Source: Phytophthora hibernalis
Lineage: Eukaryota; Oomycota; Peronosporomycetes; Peronosporales; Peronosporaceae
Length of the DNA: 64,000 nt
Assembly (NCBI GenBank): GCA_012656075.1
Contig: JAAKBF010000068.1
Coordinates: forward strand, 248,001-312,000
Reading direction: 5' to 3'
Positions 44,394-55,933 of the stretch are shown in pieces; the first letter of the stretch is position 1, and each line of letters begins with the position of its first letter. The position numbers and the translations under genes were made by a program. Below the pieces are notes generated by a model, which saw only the letters and a list, made by a program, of their open reading frames with translations, was not told the origin of the DNA and made no database searches.

Positions 44394-46542
44394 TCATGAC
44401 TCAATTCGAAGACCATCTCGTCGAGCAAGCAGTCGTGATTGGCTGTGTAGTTCCGTGTCGTTCCGTTTCAGCAATGTGTTCATGAACGCGCAATCAGTGT
44501 GCAGTCCAATCATGGAATCTACATGGCAGGCAGGGAACAGCACTTCAATGAGAAGAGTGAGTGCACGGAGTGCTTGGTTTTCAACCAAGTACTGCAAAAG
44601 CACCACCAGGATTTCGTTCATGCCTTGACAGTAGCCCACGCGGCGGTTGCGGTTGGCAAACGCCGTGAGTACTAGTACTCTCCGCATTGATACCACTTGA
44701 TCATTTTTCAGGTTCCGCGTCCTTGTGATGTCGTTTTCAATTGACTTGGAGATCTCGCGGTCTAATATCATTTCGTCATCCTCCTTAGTTGAGACCGCAA
44801 GATTCCGAGGTAAATCCAATGGTGCTGGAAGTTGGTTGATCAAAATTGGCCAAACCCACGAGCGGTGTACACCGCTCATACTACGAATCACAGCCTTGGG
44901 TGTTCCTGATACGCGGAGGCGCTCCCATAATGCATCTTCGTCTTCTGGGTCTGCGTCACCACCTGGACTGGTGTCATCCCCCTCTTTTGTCGACGACGAA
45001 CTGCTTAAAATCGAGTTAGACAGGGACAAACTGCGAGAAGATACGGAGTTGAGCGATCCATCGGCCCCCTCAAAGAAAAGTTTCGCATGGATGATGAAGT
45101 CCGTGATCGTCGACGATTAATCTTGTTGATATCTTGGTATAATCTTGCCAGCATCTCCTTCTCTGATGGCGTTGTTATGATCTCAAATCCTGCTTCTTCA
45201 TTTCCGTCAGCTCTCATTTCCTCGTCACTGCTGGATGATGAGCTTTCTTGCTTACGACTGCGTGTTCTACTGCTGCGACCACGCCGATTTTTTTACTGTT
45301 GCTTACCCTGCTGCAATTCCTTCGTCTCTTAGCTTGGCTTGTTGAACCATCAGAGTTATCGATCATGTGTTTTTCCCTGGATAAGCAGCTTGATACTATG
45401 GATCCTGCCTTTCCGTGGTTGTTGCTGTTGCTCGGAAGAATCTTGTTTATCCAACTTGAGTTTTTTGCTGCTCTTTTGGTCTGAATTTTCCGCTGTAAAG
45501 TCTTTCGCTGCTCTTCCTCCTATGCTATTAATAATTGTGCTTTGTACTTGCGACGCAGTGCAGCCAATTCTTCATCATCGATTTGTTCATGCATGAACAG
45601 GATAAGGTCTAAAAAGGACTCGGCCACCGAGTACTCATTCAGCGTCGTCCAGCAAAACTGGTTAATAACCTCCAGTACCACGGTCACATCCTGAATCTCC
45701 ACGAGCGCCGAGCTCAGATACAACAGCACTGCCAAAGACGTCGAAAAATAATCTTCGAGCTCAGTTGTCGACTGCAAATATCCACAAACAGAATATCATA
45801 CAGACGGCACACAACGTCGAGCGGCATGGACTCAGCGAAAAACGAGAAGAACCACTTGGTGCACAGCAGCTGAATGGAAACACCCAGCAGTGCGAAATGC
45901 TCGCTCAGCGCCGGGTCATGCACGCGTAGCAGGTCCTGCAGCACAAGACAATCTGTATGGAAATCCACGACGGATTCGACGAAATACTTGGGCAATAGCA
46001 CTTCCAGCATCATGCGAAAGCTCCAAAAGGCGTCCTCCTCCACGAGGAACGTGCTGATCACGACACAGGACTCCACCATGCCGTGGCAGTAGTAGAAGGC
46101 GTCCTTGGACTTGGCGTAGGCCAGCAGGATGCGTCGGATTTTGCGTTCCTGGAACGGGTTCAAATATCGGTTGCTTGGGAGGAAGATGTGGTTGAAGCAA
46201 CTCCTGAGGTGGTGTGGCTGCTTTGAGCAGGGCGTGCAGATAGGACTCGGGTCCACTTGGGAATAGAGCCTGACGGACGACTGTAGATGGAGCGTTAAGT
46301 GGATAGCCAGAAATCTTGCTCCTCTTGCCGCCTCGTTTTCGAGGAAACTCCATAGGTGGTTTTAGCGCTGGCGGAGGTGCAACCAACCGTATGCTACGAG
46401 AAGACTCAGGTAGCAGTAGTTCTTCTAAGAAAGTGTCGTCAAGTCCTGGTTGGCTGGGCCACTGCATCCACTGAGTTTCGTCAGCGAGTGGAAGTGACAC
46501 GCCACTCTTGTCTCGCCAGTGCTTTACCGGTTGAAGCGACAC
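44394..46542 (-). pseudogene. Tandem TBC-domain (Rab-GAP-like) protein, broken
   Basis: TBC domains stimulate GTP hydrolysis by Rab GTPases in membrane traffic. From ATG 46542 the N-terminus (Pro/Arg-rich) leads via a frame change near 46200 to a first TBC domain: RKIRRILLAYAKSKDAFYYC, HGMVESCVVIS (Gln of YCQGM replaced by His), ALLGVSIQLLCTKWFFSFFA and VVCRLYDILFVD. A shift near 45740 continues in LAVLLYLSSALVEI. After a Lys/Glu/Ser-rich linker with several frame changes, 45029-44394 opens a second TBC: GVHRSWVWPILI (Arg), ENDITRTRN (IxxDxxRT), RRVGYCQGMNEILVVLL (Gln finger). It is cut off at 44394. Introns could explain some breaks, but not all. Confidence 0.75.
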
Positions 46543-47040
46543 GGTGAACTATCAAACCCCAGTCGATCCACACAGAACCCTCTTCCAATCCAAACTGAAT
46601 AGACTTCCTTCACTGGTGTTTACCAACGTAGCACAGCAGCAGCACAGTAATAATAGCAGCAGTAATCCCAGACATACCTCAAAAACCAAAATGCACGCCC
46701 TCCTATCTATAGGGATTTATCGCTGCCAGCTACACACAACGTGTTCACCTCGCACTTGACGCCTTTTATTCAAATGTAGATTTAAATATGGCCAGCGCAC
46801 TTTTCTGAGCCTTCTTCATGCGCCCATAAAGTGACGTCGATCTCTTTTTCCCGTGGAGTATTCCATCTGCCTCGCCAACGAAACTCCCACACAGTGGGCC
46901 CTCTAATAAGAATGGAGCACTGTTCGTGAATGTTTCATCAAAAACAATGCCATATGCGGTTCGTCTCCTGACCACTCTTGTGTAAGCCACCGACAACTAT
47001 CGAAGAACGTAGTGATGATGAAGCGCAAGTGTTCTAGCTA
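46543..47040 (-). other. Short unrecognised frame and intergenic DNA
   Basis: A 76-residue minus frame (46996-46766) ends with KKRSTSLYGRMKKAQKSALA and IFKSTFE. It sits between the TBC start and the zinc-finger gene; no family recognised. Confidence 0.3.
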
Positions 47041-47052
47041 CGATGGCAAGAC

Positions 47053-47837
47053 GTGAAAGCCCATGTGACGGAAGATTGTCCACACCGCAACGTGCGCTGT
47101 CGAAATGGATGCACCATCAACGATTTACTGCTGAAAGATCGTTCTCATCACAAGACAGCTACATGCTTACTTCGACGTGTTCGGTGTAAATGGGCTTGTA
47201 AGGAGACTGTCCTTGCTGGCACCCAAGGGATTCACGAGTTTGACGAGTGCGAAGTTCGTCAAAAGAGCAGCCCAAACCGCTGTGGGCGCAACAACGACTA
47301 GTGTTGCAGATGGACGACCACATTTCGACCACATCCTCTCACCGCTTGAGTTTGTGTTCACTAGGCTGCGGTCGTCGTGTTCCACTGCATACAATGGATA
47401 TGCACGTGGCACAGGATTGCCGCAAGCGTATCATAACCTGCACACAATGCAATCAAAGGCTTCTCGAGGAAGAACGGCCTTCACACCAGAGTATGCAGTG
47501 CCCAAATCGCTTCACTGTGTGTCGACCGTGCGGTCAGACGAATTTAACACAAATGGCTCAACACCGGATGGACGAATGTAGAATGCGTCAGGTAACGTGC
47601 AAGTATCAGTGCTTTGTGAAGTTGCTGTTGGCCCACAAAAATGAACGTCATGAAATACGGGAGTGTGCCTTCCGACCGATTTGGTGTCTGCTTGGCTGTG
47701 GTGAAGTGTTTATCTGCAACTCGCTCAAGAAACATCAACGTTTGTGCTCGATGAGATTTGTGGTGTGCGGAAATGGTTGTGGCAAGGAGCTTCGCGAGAA
47801 AGACCTGCAGACCACGAGCAAAACAACAGCAGCCTGA
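47053..47837 (+). pseudogene. TRAF-type zinc-finger repeat protein, frameshifted
   Basis: Repeated Cys/His units typical of zf-TRAF: HVTEDCPHRNVRCRNGC, HKTATCLLRRVRCKWACKE, then after a frameshift near 47290 CSLGCGRRVPLHTMDMHVAQ, CRKRIITCTQCNQRLL, CPNRFTVCRPCGQ, CRMRQVTCKYQCFVKLL, CAFRPIWCLLGCGEVFICNS and MRFVVCGNGCGKELREKDLQ. Each unit is ~27 residues with C-x(2-6)-C...H-x(4-7)-C. The start is missing upstream. It is likely a remnant of a host E3-ligase- or adaptor-type gene; function not assignable. Confidence 0.75.
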
Positions 47838-48930
47838 AAAAGCAAGATGATATGTGCCGCGTCAGCGCGCAGGATTTCTAATGCAAATGTAAGCATTATG
47901 AACGCGCGTCGTTAGAATATCGCACCAAGTTCTTCAGTTGCGCATTTACGAAATGCCAGATTGAGATCCCTCGAAAGATAAGCGCTGCAAGTAGATTCTC
48001 ATAGGTGTTTCCAAGTCAAATTACCCCGTTGTACAAGACTCAGGAAGGTCGACAGCAGAAATCCTCAAGCCAGCAGAGTGATAATTAGACTTTCAATGTC
48101 CCGAACGATCAGAAATGGAGCGAAATGGGCAGGAATACGTCCTCTCCTGCCTAGTATTTGTTGCAAGCCAACAGCAAAGATTACAAGCAAACGCTGGCCT
48201 ACTCCGAAGATCTTCGCCAAAGGCAAGAGCTCCAAAGTTTTGCTGATATAAGCGACGTCGGGCCTGCCAAATCTCCTACTACTACGAAAACTTACGGTCC
48301 GAGAGGAGGACACTTTCCTCGATCCACTAGTTTTTCCATTACGACAACAACTGCCACAACCCGTGGAATTGCTGAAGTAGGCTCGGCACAAACTGAAGAG
48401 GCTGAAAAATACAATGCTTCGTGAGGGATTTCTGGTCAAGTTGTTTTGAAAGTAACGTTCCAAGTACCAAGTACCGTAGTCCAAGACTTGGTCGCCCAAA
48501 AGAGAAAGGAGCATTAGTCTGTCGAGCTGCAAAATCCCACCCAATAGGGGGTACTATTACTATGTAGTACTAGTAGCGCTTGGCAACAATATTTGAGCAA
48601 CTTCAGCATAAGATATTCCTTCACCGCATCATTTCTACTAACGGTAGTAGTATCGGATACTTCGAAGTACTTCTAGTAGTAGTAGACTAAAAGAGTACAA
48701 CAAATCAACATGCCAGTTACCAAATAACTTTGATGCACTAATGCGTTCACTTAGTTCGTTTACCCTCGAAGCAATCATACCAATCAGCCGCAATTCCCTT
48801 CTCTGGCTAAGCAAGCAATTCGTTTCGAATGTGTATGATCTGGAAAACTTGTGAAACCACTGGTTTTCATGGATTCAATCGCACGCGTTTTTTAGCTACT
48901 CTCTCTCCTTCGACATGAACAGTATTGGTC
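47838..48930. other. Intergenic; short unrecognised frame
   Basis: A plus frame 48158-48424 (MLQANSKDYKQTLAYSEDLR start) and a minus frame 48544-48065 overlap; neither is recognised. 48545-48690 contains many TAGTAG/CTACTA words on both strands that could fold back. Confidence 0.35.
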
Positions 48931-48931
48931 A

Positions 48932-51039
48932 TCACATATTCAATACCACAGAGAAAAACTCTCCTCTGCATCCAGTGAAGAAGGGATCAGGATTGCGGCG
49001 CGTCCACATCCCAGGAGATGAAGCCAATTCCACAACGCGTTTCACGAAATCTTGCGACTTGACGGGGAGCCGGAATTCGTCAAGCTTTGCCATTGGGACT
49101 ACAAAGCACAGTTCAACTTTTTCAACTTTGGTCAGAATGCCTGCTGCTGATAATCTGTCCAGTAGAGTCAAGAAAGGATGTGGGTCATAGGAATGCTCGG
49201 CGGCGCGTGTCAATTGAACGAACCGCACGAACCCACGACCCTTATCGACAAATACAGCGTCGTATCCACCTTGGTTCCACTTCTTCGGAGCTAACCACGT
49301 CGGCTGAGGATACATAACTTGTATTTTTTTCTGGGTCAAAGTAAAACACGTCTGAATTTTCCCACTGGCGCTCCTGTTTTAAGTCCCCCATGACATACCA
49401 TACAGGGAGGTCACTGTGCCCAAGCCTCGAAAAAACCAACCTTCAAAAATGTAACCATCTACCGACGGATTCACTCCACACACTCGCGCAAATGTTTGGA
49501 AAAGATCCGGACCCAGTCTCGTAGCAAAACTCCTCATAACGTAGCTGCTGACCAAACGAACATCACAACCAGTGTCGTTACGGTATCGCGCAAGCAATCG
49601 ATTGACTGCGGTAGGTGATGAATCTCCAACAAGTTCCAAAAGATACTGCTGCACATCTGTCACCTTGCTCATCGCTTTGTCAAGACTGGCAATGGCAGCT
49701 TCCGTGGTAATGTCAAACATCATCCGAGCACTCCCACCAACTACAAAATACTTCTCTTCCAGCTGTTTGGCTATCCTGAACTTGTCCAAATCTTCTCTTT
49801 CGCCTTCATGGGTGCTGTCTTCACTCAAACCTTCGTTCTCTCGAGCATGAAACTGTGGGAAAACGTTCTCGACGGAACGGAAAAAGTCTTCCTGCTCGAT
49901 TGCTTCTTGGTATTCCTCAATTCTCCATGAATCGAGACTAAACAGCATTTGGTCGTTCATTATAAGTTTCGAATTAGATGGAGAAGTTCCTTGCAACATG
50001 TTCATTTCCAAATCCCCCATATCTGTATCATCGTTTCCAGCAAGCTTCATTTCTGCGTCGTCAGTTAACTTCAGTGACAGTTCTTGATCATTGGAGTCGT
50101 CACTAATAGAAGGAATTGGTCGAGAATCCTCATGACGGTAAATATCATCAGGCGCTCCCATCGAGGAGATTACCACGAGTCGACGATGCTTTACGTCATG
50201 AATGTGCCACTCACCGCAAAGCGGAAAACTGCGGATTTTTCATCAGTCTTCTTATTATATCCATCCAGGAAGACAATAGTTTTCCGATCTGATGAAGTCG
50301 AATTCAGGACTTGTTTCAGCTGTGTCCGCGTCTCCATCCCAATATTTGGGATGATACACGTTGTTTCCTTGTCGCCCATCAGACGAACACAGTTAAAAAC
50401 GCCAAGTTTTCTTTCGTAATGAATCCAAATCACGTCCCACCTCGATGGATCCAGTGCATGAGCAAATGCAAGCGCTGCGCACGACTTCCCCGTACCTGGG
50501 GGCCAACCACCCAGAGACGCGCATATGTTTGGATGGAGCATCGGTAGATTTCATTCCATTGCTTCCTTAATGGAGCTCGACGAAACAGAACAAGCTCCTC
50601 CCCGACACCACGACCAAGTCCACTGCCACGGATATGTGTCGATGACAAACGAATAAGCTTATCATGTCTGTCAACAGCAAGCTGGGGACGTGCTACGGGT
50701 GTAGTCCACGCAATCCGTTTGGCCTCTTCTTTCGACTCCTCCCGCGCTCGCGTACGCGCTGGCACCTCCACGATGAGCGCAGTCTCTACTGTTTTACCAT
50801 AGCCCCTAATACGTGCATCGGGTCGCAGAGGGTTCTGCTTCGGATCACTATTGTATGCGTTCCAGTCCGTGTACACCTTGAGTTGCGAGGCAGCGATCCT
50901 CTCGAGGAGACTGTCAGCATACATTTCCTTTAGCACATTCCGAAATTGAAGCACCATGGAAACTTCTTGATCGATCGCATCAGCCGACGTAATTGACTCC
51001 TTTTTCGTCTACCAACTGGAACCACACGAGCCGTGCCAT
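48932..51039 (-). pseudogene. Broken Crinkler/RHS-type effector gene (header, NTPase, nuclease-like C-terminus)
   Basis: CRN proteins are oomycete effectors related to REase-NTPase systems and trypanosome RHS proteins. From an ATG at 51039 the order is a ubiquitin-like header (first piece MARLVWFQLVDEKG; then the 50957-50430 frame with LKVYTDWNAYNSDP and a KTVETALIVEVPA end), a P-loop NTPase (PPGTGKSCAALAFAHAL, ~50500; KTIVFLDGYN), a middle region (KYFVVGGSARMMFDI; PSVDGYIFEGWFF) and a C-terminal domain with YDAVFVDKGRGFVRFVQLTR, reminiscent of a restriction-endonuclease-like core. Frame breaks occur near 50990, 50540, 50195 and 49380, so no complete protein is encoded. No secretion signal or LFLAK motif is visible. 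Confidence 0.75.
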
Positions 51040-51205
51040 CGACCTTCTGTTCGACGCCGCAAATTCTCGAATGAATAGTGCGGCGATGCTCATTCATCCT
51101 CTTTAAGTAGGAATCTACCCCGCGGCGGGGGACAGTTCGCCGAGGGCGTGCCCTTATTGGCTGTAAAACGTCCTCCGAGCGTAGCGAAGGCCCCTTATTG
51201 GCTTA
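51039..51205. other. Upstream region of CRN pseudogene
   Basis: Non-coding. It includes two CTACCCCGCGGCGGGG-like and CGTCCTCCGAGCGTAGCG GC-rich short hairpins, then passes into the minisatellite. No promoter can be named with confidence. Confidence 0.3.
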
Positions 51206-51457
51206 AACTAAAGGAAGTTGATGTGTGATGCATTAGGTTTGAGTGGACCCTTATTGACCAAAGGAAGTTGATGTGTGAATACATTAGGTTTGAGTGGTGT
51301 ACCCTTATTGGCTAAAACTAAAGGAAGTTGACGTGTGTTACCTTTGGTTTGTGTGGTGTACCCTTTTGGCTAAGACTAAAGGAAGTTGATGTGTGATACA
51401 TTAGGTTTGTGTGATGTACCCTTATTGGCTAAAACTAAAGTAAATTGATGTGTGTTA

Positions 51458-53248
51458 CAGATTTGGACGGAAAGATGTGACGGACACAAAACAATGACAG
51501 ATGAGGTTTTACATCCGCCGCACCATACAATCATTTCCACCAATAAGATCATCGCTATGTGAACGCACCTTCGCCACTCAAAATTAGTGTTGGAAATGCA
51601 GTGTCCGGAGGACGCAGCAGCTGCTCGCTTGCGAGCTTGGGGGTGGCCGACGATGACAACCTGTGCAGCAACTTGGAGGATGATGAAGGTGACACAGCAA
51701 GCACTGCTGTTGAAATGGTAGTTAGGGACCGAAGAAATACCTATTCCAACGCTCTGAAACTCCAGGTGCTAGAAGATATCAATACTGGCGTCAGCGTCAC
51801 CGAAGCTGCGAGGCTTCACGGTATCAAGTCACGGACTGCTGTGCACGCGTGGAAGGGTCGGGAAGCTATCATCAGAGAGGCATGCAATAACAAGAAGCGA
51901 TCTAAGTGCAGCGTCGGCGGGCAAGGCAGGAAAAGTCTATACCCGCACTGCGACGAGCTCATACAGTGGATTAAGGAAATGAGACGCGACGACTTTCCGC
52001 TGGAGACATCCCATGTTCTGGTGTTCGTAAATGAGGAGTACAGCGAGTTCACATCTTTGTACTTGGCGAAGAACAAGGAGGAGAGCTTAGGCCGCATGAT
52101 GCGGCGGATTGTCTACCAGCGTGGGTTCTCGTTTCGGCGCCCTACGAAGTCTGTGCTCTCAACGCTAGACCTTGAAGCAGAGCAGCGCAAATTCGCTAGC
52201 GAGGTAGGAAGCAAGGTCAGCGCTACGTACGCACGATCGTGCATTTTCAACGCCGACGAGACCGCAGTGTACTACGATGACACCCCACTCGTATTATTAG
52301 CGAGCGTGGCGCCAAGAAAGGAGTCAAGATCAAAGGGGTGCGATCGGAGAGGGCAAGTGTGCTGCTGATCGTATCGGGTACAGGACAAAAGCTTCGCCCG
52401 CTCATCATCTTTAAAGGGCAGCCAGGAGGACGGGTGGAGGAGGAAGTCCAGGGCCATTCCAACCGAGTTATGGCGACTGTGCAGACGAATGCTTGGATGG
52501 ATTCGCGGGTGTGGCGGGACATATTCATTGAAAATGCCTGGGGTGGCTTTGTGTGTGATGCCCAGCCTGGGCCGCTTGCGATCTACGTGGACAACTTGAA
52601 GTGCCACGTCTCGACCGAGGCGCAGGACGCATTTGCTACCTGGGGAACGGAGGTGGTGCCCCTGTCCAAGAACACCACCTCGGTGCTCCAACCTCTAGAC
52701 GTGGGGGTCATGGGTCCTTTTAAGCAGAAGTTGCGCGCCATCACGCTGTCCTATGAACTGTCAGCGGTTAGAGAGAGCAACCGGGTGCCCCTTCGCGAAC
52801 GTCTGCTGAAGCTACAGCGCCTACCAGCACCCGAGAAGCGGAAGCGCTTGGTGGAGCGCGTCGTTGCTGCGTGGGATGCGGTTAGTGAGAGTAGCATAAA
52901 GAAGGCATGGAGTAAGGCTGGACTCTAATAGACTGACCAGATAGGGCGGGGACGTCAGTAGGTGCACCTACTGCCTTGGAACCCCGGCACCAAGGTCACC
53001 ACTCGGGTGTTTAACTTTGCGGCAGTCGTGGGAATTGAACCCTCGTCACCTTATTAAAAGGTGGGTTGAGCCCCAGAGCGACGTTTTATTGACGCCAAAG
53101 TCAATTTTGTTATGCTTGGATATAATTTAGTCCTCGGGTTCCGATTGGTTAAATATCAGTTTTGGCTCGAAGTGTCGTTCTTTTGAGTCCGCTTCGGTCT
53201 TAGTACAATAGAAAAACCTAGCGCGTCACATCTTTCCGTCCAAATCTG
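51458..53248 (+). mobile_element. Complete pogo-type DNA transposon (1,791 bp)
   Basis: The ends are perfect 25 bp terminal inverted repeats starting CAGATTTGGACGGAAAGATG and continuing TGACG, flanked by TA on both sides (51456-51457 and 53249-53250). TA target duplication is standard for Tc1/mariner/pogo. Removing the element restores a normal minisatellite unit. The interior carries one transposase gene with a single frameshift, so this is the youngest-looking DNA transposon here. An end of a relative is present at 57912. Confidence 0.92.
51559..52928 (+). pseudogene. pogo/DDE_1 transposase, one frameshift
   Basis: The transposase of the surrounding element. An HTH of the Psq/CENP-B type lies at about residues 60-105 (ALKLQVLEDINTGVSVTEAA), then the DDE_1 domain: CIFNADETAVYYDDTP (first Asp), LLIVSGTGQKLRPLIIFKG, PLAIYVDNLKCHV (second Asp), TSVLQPLDVGVMGPFKQKL (third Asp). 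The frame changes once between 52285 and 52340, between DDTP and KKGVKIKGVRSER. The frame opens with a GTG; an ATG two bases earlier is followed at once by a stop, and the first in-frame ATG is near 51715. All catalytic residues are intact. Confidence 0.88.
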
Positions 53249-53400
53249 TACCTTTGGTTTGTGTGGTGTACCCTTTTTGGCTAAGACTAAAGGAAGTTGA
53301 TGTGTGATACATTAGGTTTGTGTGATGTACCCCTATTGGCTAAAACTAAAGTAAGTTGATGTGTGATACATTATGTTTGTGTGGTGCACATGTAATCGTA

Positions 53401-53810
53401 CATAGCCAAAATGAAAAGGTGTAAGTGTAAGCAAAAGCGCAACCTGCAGCGCCTGGGTTGTGTCACCGCCCGTAGACGCAGAGGAGATCGGGCTGCAACT
53501 GCGGCGGTGCTGCTGCTGCGAGGCGCTCCTTGCCTAGGATGTGTTTGTGGTGGGAGATTCCCGGTCGGGTGCCCGTCGTTCTATTACGTGCGCAAACTGC
53601 CCCGACCGCCAAGTGTCCTGGTACTGCGTGGAGCCTGCTGCAAACCGACGACCGCCAGACCATCGCAAGCAACGAGCGGAGTTGGTGGCCGTCGCGATAG
53701 GCCCTCCACGAGCACCAATTGTACCACCTCGCGAGAACCGAGAACGACGAAGTCGCCGTCATCATATGCAGCCTCGCCGCCGCAAGAACCACCCGGTAAC
53801 GTAATACAGG
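53401..53810 (+). pseudogene. Cys/Arg-rich frame, unrecognised
   Basis: Plus frames 53411-53848 and 53541-53804 contain KRCKCKQKRNLQRLGC and ITCANCPDRQVSWYCVEP. The Cys spacing hints at a C-terminal zinc ribbon such as those of PiggyBac or other transposases, but I cannot assign it. Confidence 0.3.
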
Positions 53811-53859
53811 GTTTCCATTGGATAAAATGTTGGTTTGGCTTTCCATAGTAGTATACAGA

Positions 53860-53915
53860 TTACTAAGAGACGATATGACACCGAGAGACGATAGGCAAAG
53901 AGAGACGATATGATA
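53860..53915. repeat. Short AGAGACGATA satellite patch
   Basis: Four GAGAGACGATA-type units in the same orientation as 55345-55925, at the other side of a 1.4 kb segment. Confidence 0.75.
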
Positions 53916-54038
53916 GGTACCGTAGCGTCTTAGTCCTGGCGACAAGGTACAATTGGGTTTGATTCGGCAAACCCTAAAATTTGAGACGAGTTAAATGGTT
54001 TTAACGTGTTGTTTTAGCATGCAATTCGACAGGGACTT

Positions 54039-54813
54039 GTGTATCCGGGTATCTGCATTGTGGGGAAAGTCAACTATCTCATTGCAGACCAGCACGTGAC
54101 TGGTAGCTTGACGGTGCTTGCGGTCAGTCACTTTATCGTGGGTGTCTGTGCTAGCAACCGCAGCGCGTGTCACGCGGACATGGTCTCCATCATTGCCATC
54201 AACCACAGGCTGCTGTTCCTCACCGTGCTGGTCGCGGTTGTGTTCCTCGGCTACGAGTTGACGCCCGACTTGGGCAGGCCCGTGGTCAACATGGACTCGT
54301 ACGTTTGGGGATTCCACTTCAATAAGTACACATCTTCAGTCAACACGATCGGTGACTCGACGAAGATGCCCGAACGTATTGTTAACGGCGGTGCGGCGGT
54401 CTTCATCAACTTCAACGCACGTGGCATCTTGTCGGTGCTCGAGGCGGTTAACGTACCGCTGTTCATTGAGGCGACGGGCTGTGATCCTGAAAGGGTAAGA
54501 TGACCACTGGGTGAAGAATGGCTTCGTGATGCTGCTAGCTGACAACGTGCTGGTCGTTCTGGTCCCAGCAGAGATCTTGTTGTCGCCGCTTGCGGTTGTC
54601 AAGGTACTGGCGTCGAGTGTGGGCTGTCCGATCACGACCGCGGTGGTGCTGGTCGCGTTCTCAAAGTTGATGTTTGTCGCTCTTAGATCATCTCCACCGG
54701 TTGGAAAACGTTTGGGCAAATGCAAATGTTGCCAAACAATTTGCCAAGCCTCTATTTTCTGGTTCGCATGCCCTTGGAGCATATCCACCGATTGGCGGCA
54801 AAATAGACTATAA
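54039..54813 (+). CDS. Unrecognised ORFs between satellite patches
   Basis: Frame 54039-54503 (154 residues) has hydrophobic stretches (LLFLTVLVAVVFLGY) and GGAAVFINFNARGILSVLEA; 54511-54813 (100 residues) follows in another frame. The minus strand is also long and open (54839-54336, Thr/Ser-rich), so coding strand is uncertain. No family recognised. The segment is bracketed by satellite on both sides. Confidence 0.3.
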
Positions 54814-55003
54814 CATGGTGTTTGTCGGTCATTTGTCAACGTGCTGGTGACCCTTTTCTAGCACGCCCCAAGGCATCCACACAGGTAAGAGCATCTCCAC
54901 CGGTTGGCGGCAGAGTAGGCTATAAATGGCGTTTGTCGGCCATTTGCCAACGTTATGGTGAACCCTTTCTAGCACGCCCAAGGCATCCACACCGGTAACA
55001 GCG
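54777..55003. repeat. ~112 bp tandem repeat, two units plus partial
   Basis: GAGCATATCCACCGATTGGC at 54777 and GAGCATCTCCACCGGTTGGC at 54889 start two similar units that share TTTGTCGGYCATTTG and TTTTCTAGCACGCCC-like segments. A partial start (ATCTCCACCGGTTGG) is at 54689. GAGCATCTCCA-type ends are common in TIR transposons, so this could be nested MITE ends. Confidence 0.8.
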
Positions 55004-55009
55004 GCTCCA

Positions 55010-55344
55010 CAGACAAATGCTGCGATTGGTGCTGCTAGAAGTGCTACAAGACGACGTGGTGGGGGTGTTAACGGCTGACATTCTATTTGAATCGATTCTA
55101 GATGAGAAGGAGGCGCAGGCGACCTTTTTCGGGCGGTAGAATCCCTTATCGTTCTTGCGGTGTGCTGGCAGCACTGCTGCTGAGTTTTGTCGACTTCACC
55201 AAAATCCCGACTATTATGTTTAAACATGGTGTCGATTTGTCCACAATAAAGCTAAAATAAGCTCAGTCATATTTTGTTGCAAATGTTGTTTTGGGCTCAT
55301 GCGATTACATGTCGCTAATGACTAAACGTTGCCAAGGACTAAGA
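55010..55344. other. No gene assigned
   Basis: A minus frame (55227-54829) has no domain; the rest is non-coding. Confidence 0.35.
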
Positions 55345-55925
55345 CGCTACGGTAGCGATAGGTAGACGAAAAATTGACGAAAGGCGATGATGGGGAGACG
55401 TTAGGTAGACGAGAGGTGCTATGTAGATGATAGACGTAGACGGTAGCTGAGAGGCGCTAGGTAGATGTTGGACAATAGTACTTGCACGACAGCCGATAGT
55501 ATTAGAGACGATATGAAGTATGAGAGACGATGGTAGGATGTATATGCAGAAATAGACAATAGGTAGAGCGATTGGAAGAGATAAACCATAGACATGAGAG
55601 ACGATATTGTATCAGAGATGATAGTATGCAAGACGATAGTATGACTGATGATAGACGACAGTATGAGAGAGTAACGTAGACACGAGATAGTATGAGAGGC
55701 GTAGTATGAGAGACGGTAGTATGAGAGACAATAGTACGACGACAGGGATATGTATTAGAGTCGACATGTAGACAAGACAGGTAGGTGCGGTCGATAGATA
55801 GGTAGGCACGATAAATATACACGATAAATATGAGATAGGTACGATATGTAGATGGGGGAAGATACATAGAGGGACGACAGGTAGAGACGATAGAAAGTCA
55901 ATAGACACTGCGTAGCCAGAGACAT
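55345..55925. repeat. AGAGACGATA satellite, diverged third copy
   Basis: Same order of words as 36160-36790, including GAGCGATTGGAAGA and the GTAGGTGCGGTCGATAGATA-like segment, with many substitutions. It is not part of the arms and so marks an older copy of the same repeat family. Confidence 0.85.
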
Positions 55926-55933
55926 TAGGTGTA

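Larger units (their letters stand above)
51205..53400. repeat. ~58 bp minisatellite split by pogo insertion
   Basis: Units around AAAGGAAGTTGATGTGTG, then TTTGTGTGGTGTACCC and TTATTGGCTAAAACT. Starts of the GGAAGTTG core lie at about 51212, 51262, 51322, 51379 and 51439, and again after the insertion at 53291 and 53350. Unit spacing is 50-60 bp. The array is interrupted by the complete pogo element 51458-53248. Confidence 0.9.

Noticed and set aside
48932..51039. NBS-LRR or other host AAA-type gene
   Set aside because: The P-loop lies in a CRN/RHS arrangement (header ending in ALIVEVPA upstream, nuclease-like domain downstream), and no LRR or NB-ARC motifs were seen.
51205..53400. CRISPR-like array (regular ~58 bp repeats)
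   Set aside because: Units are adjacent tandem copies without unique spacers, and the genome is eukaryotic.
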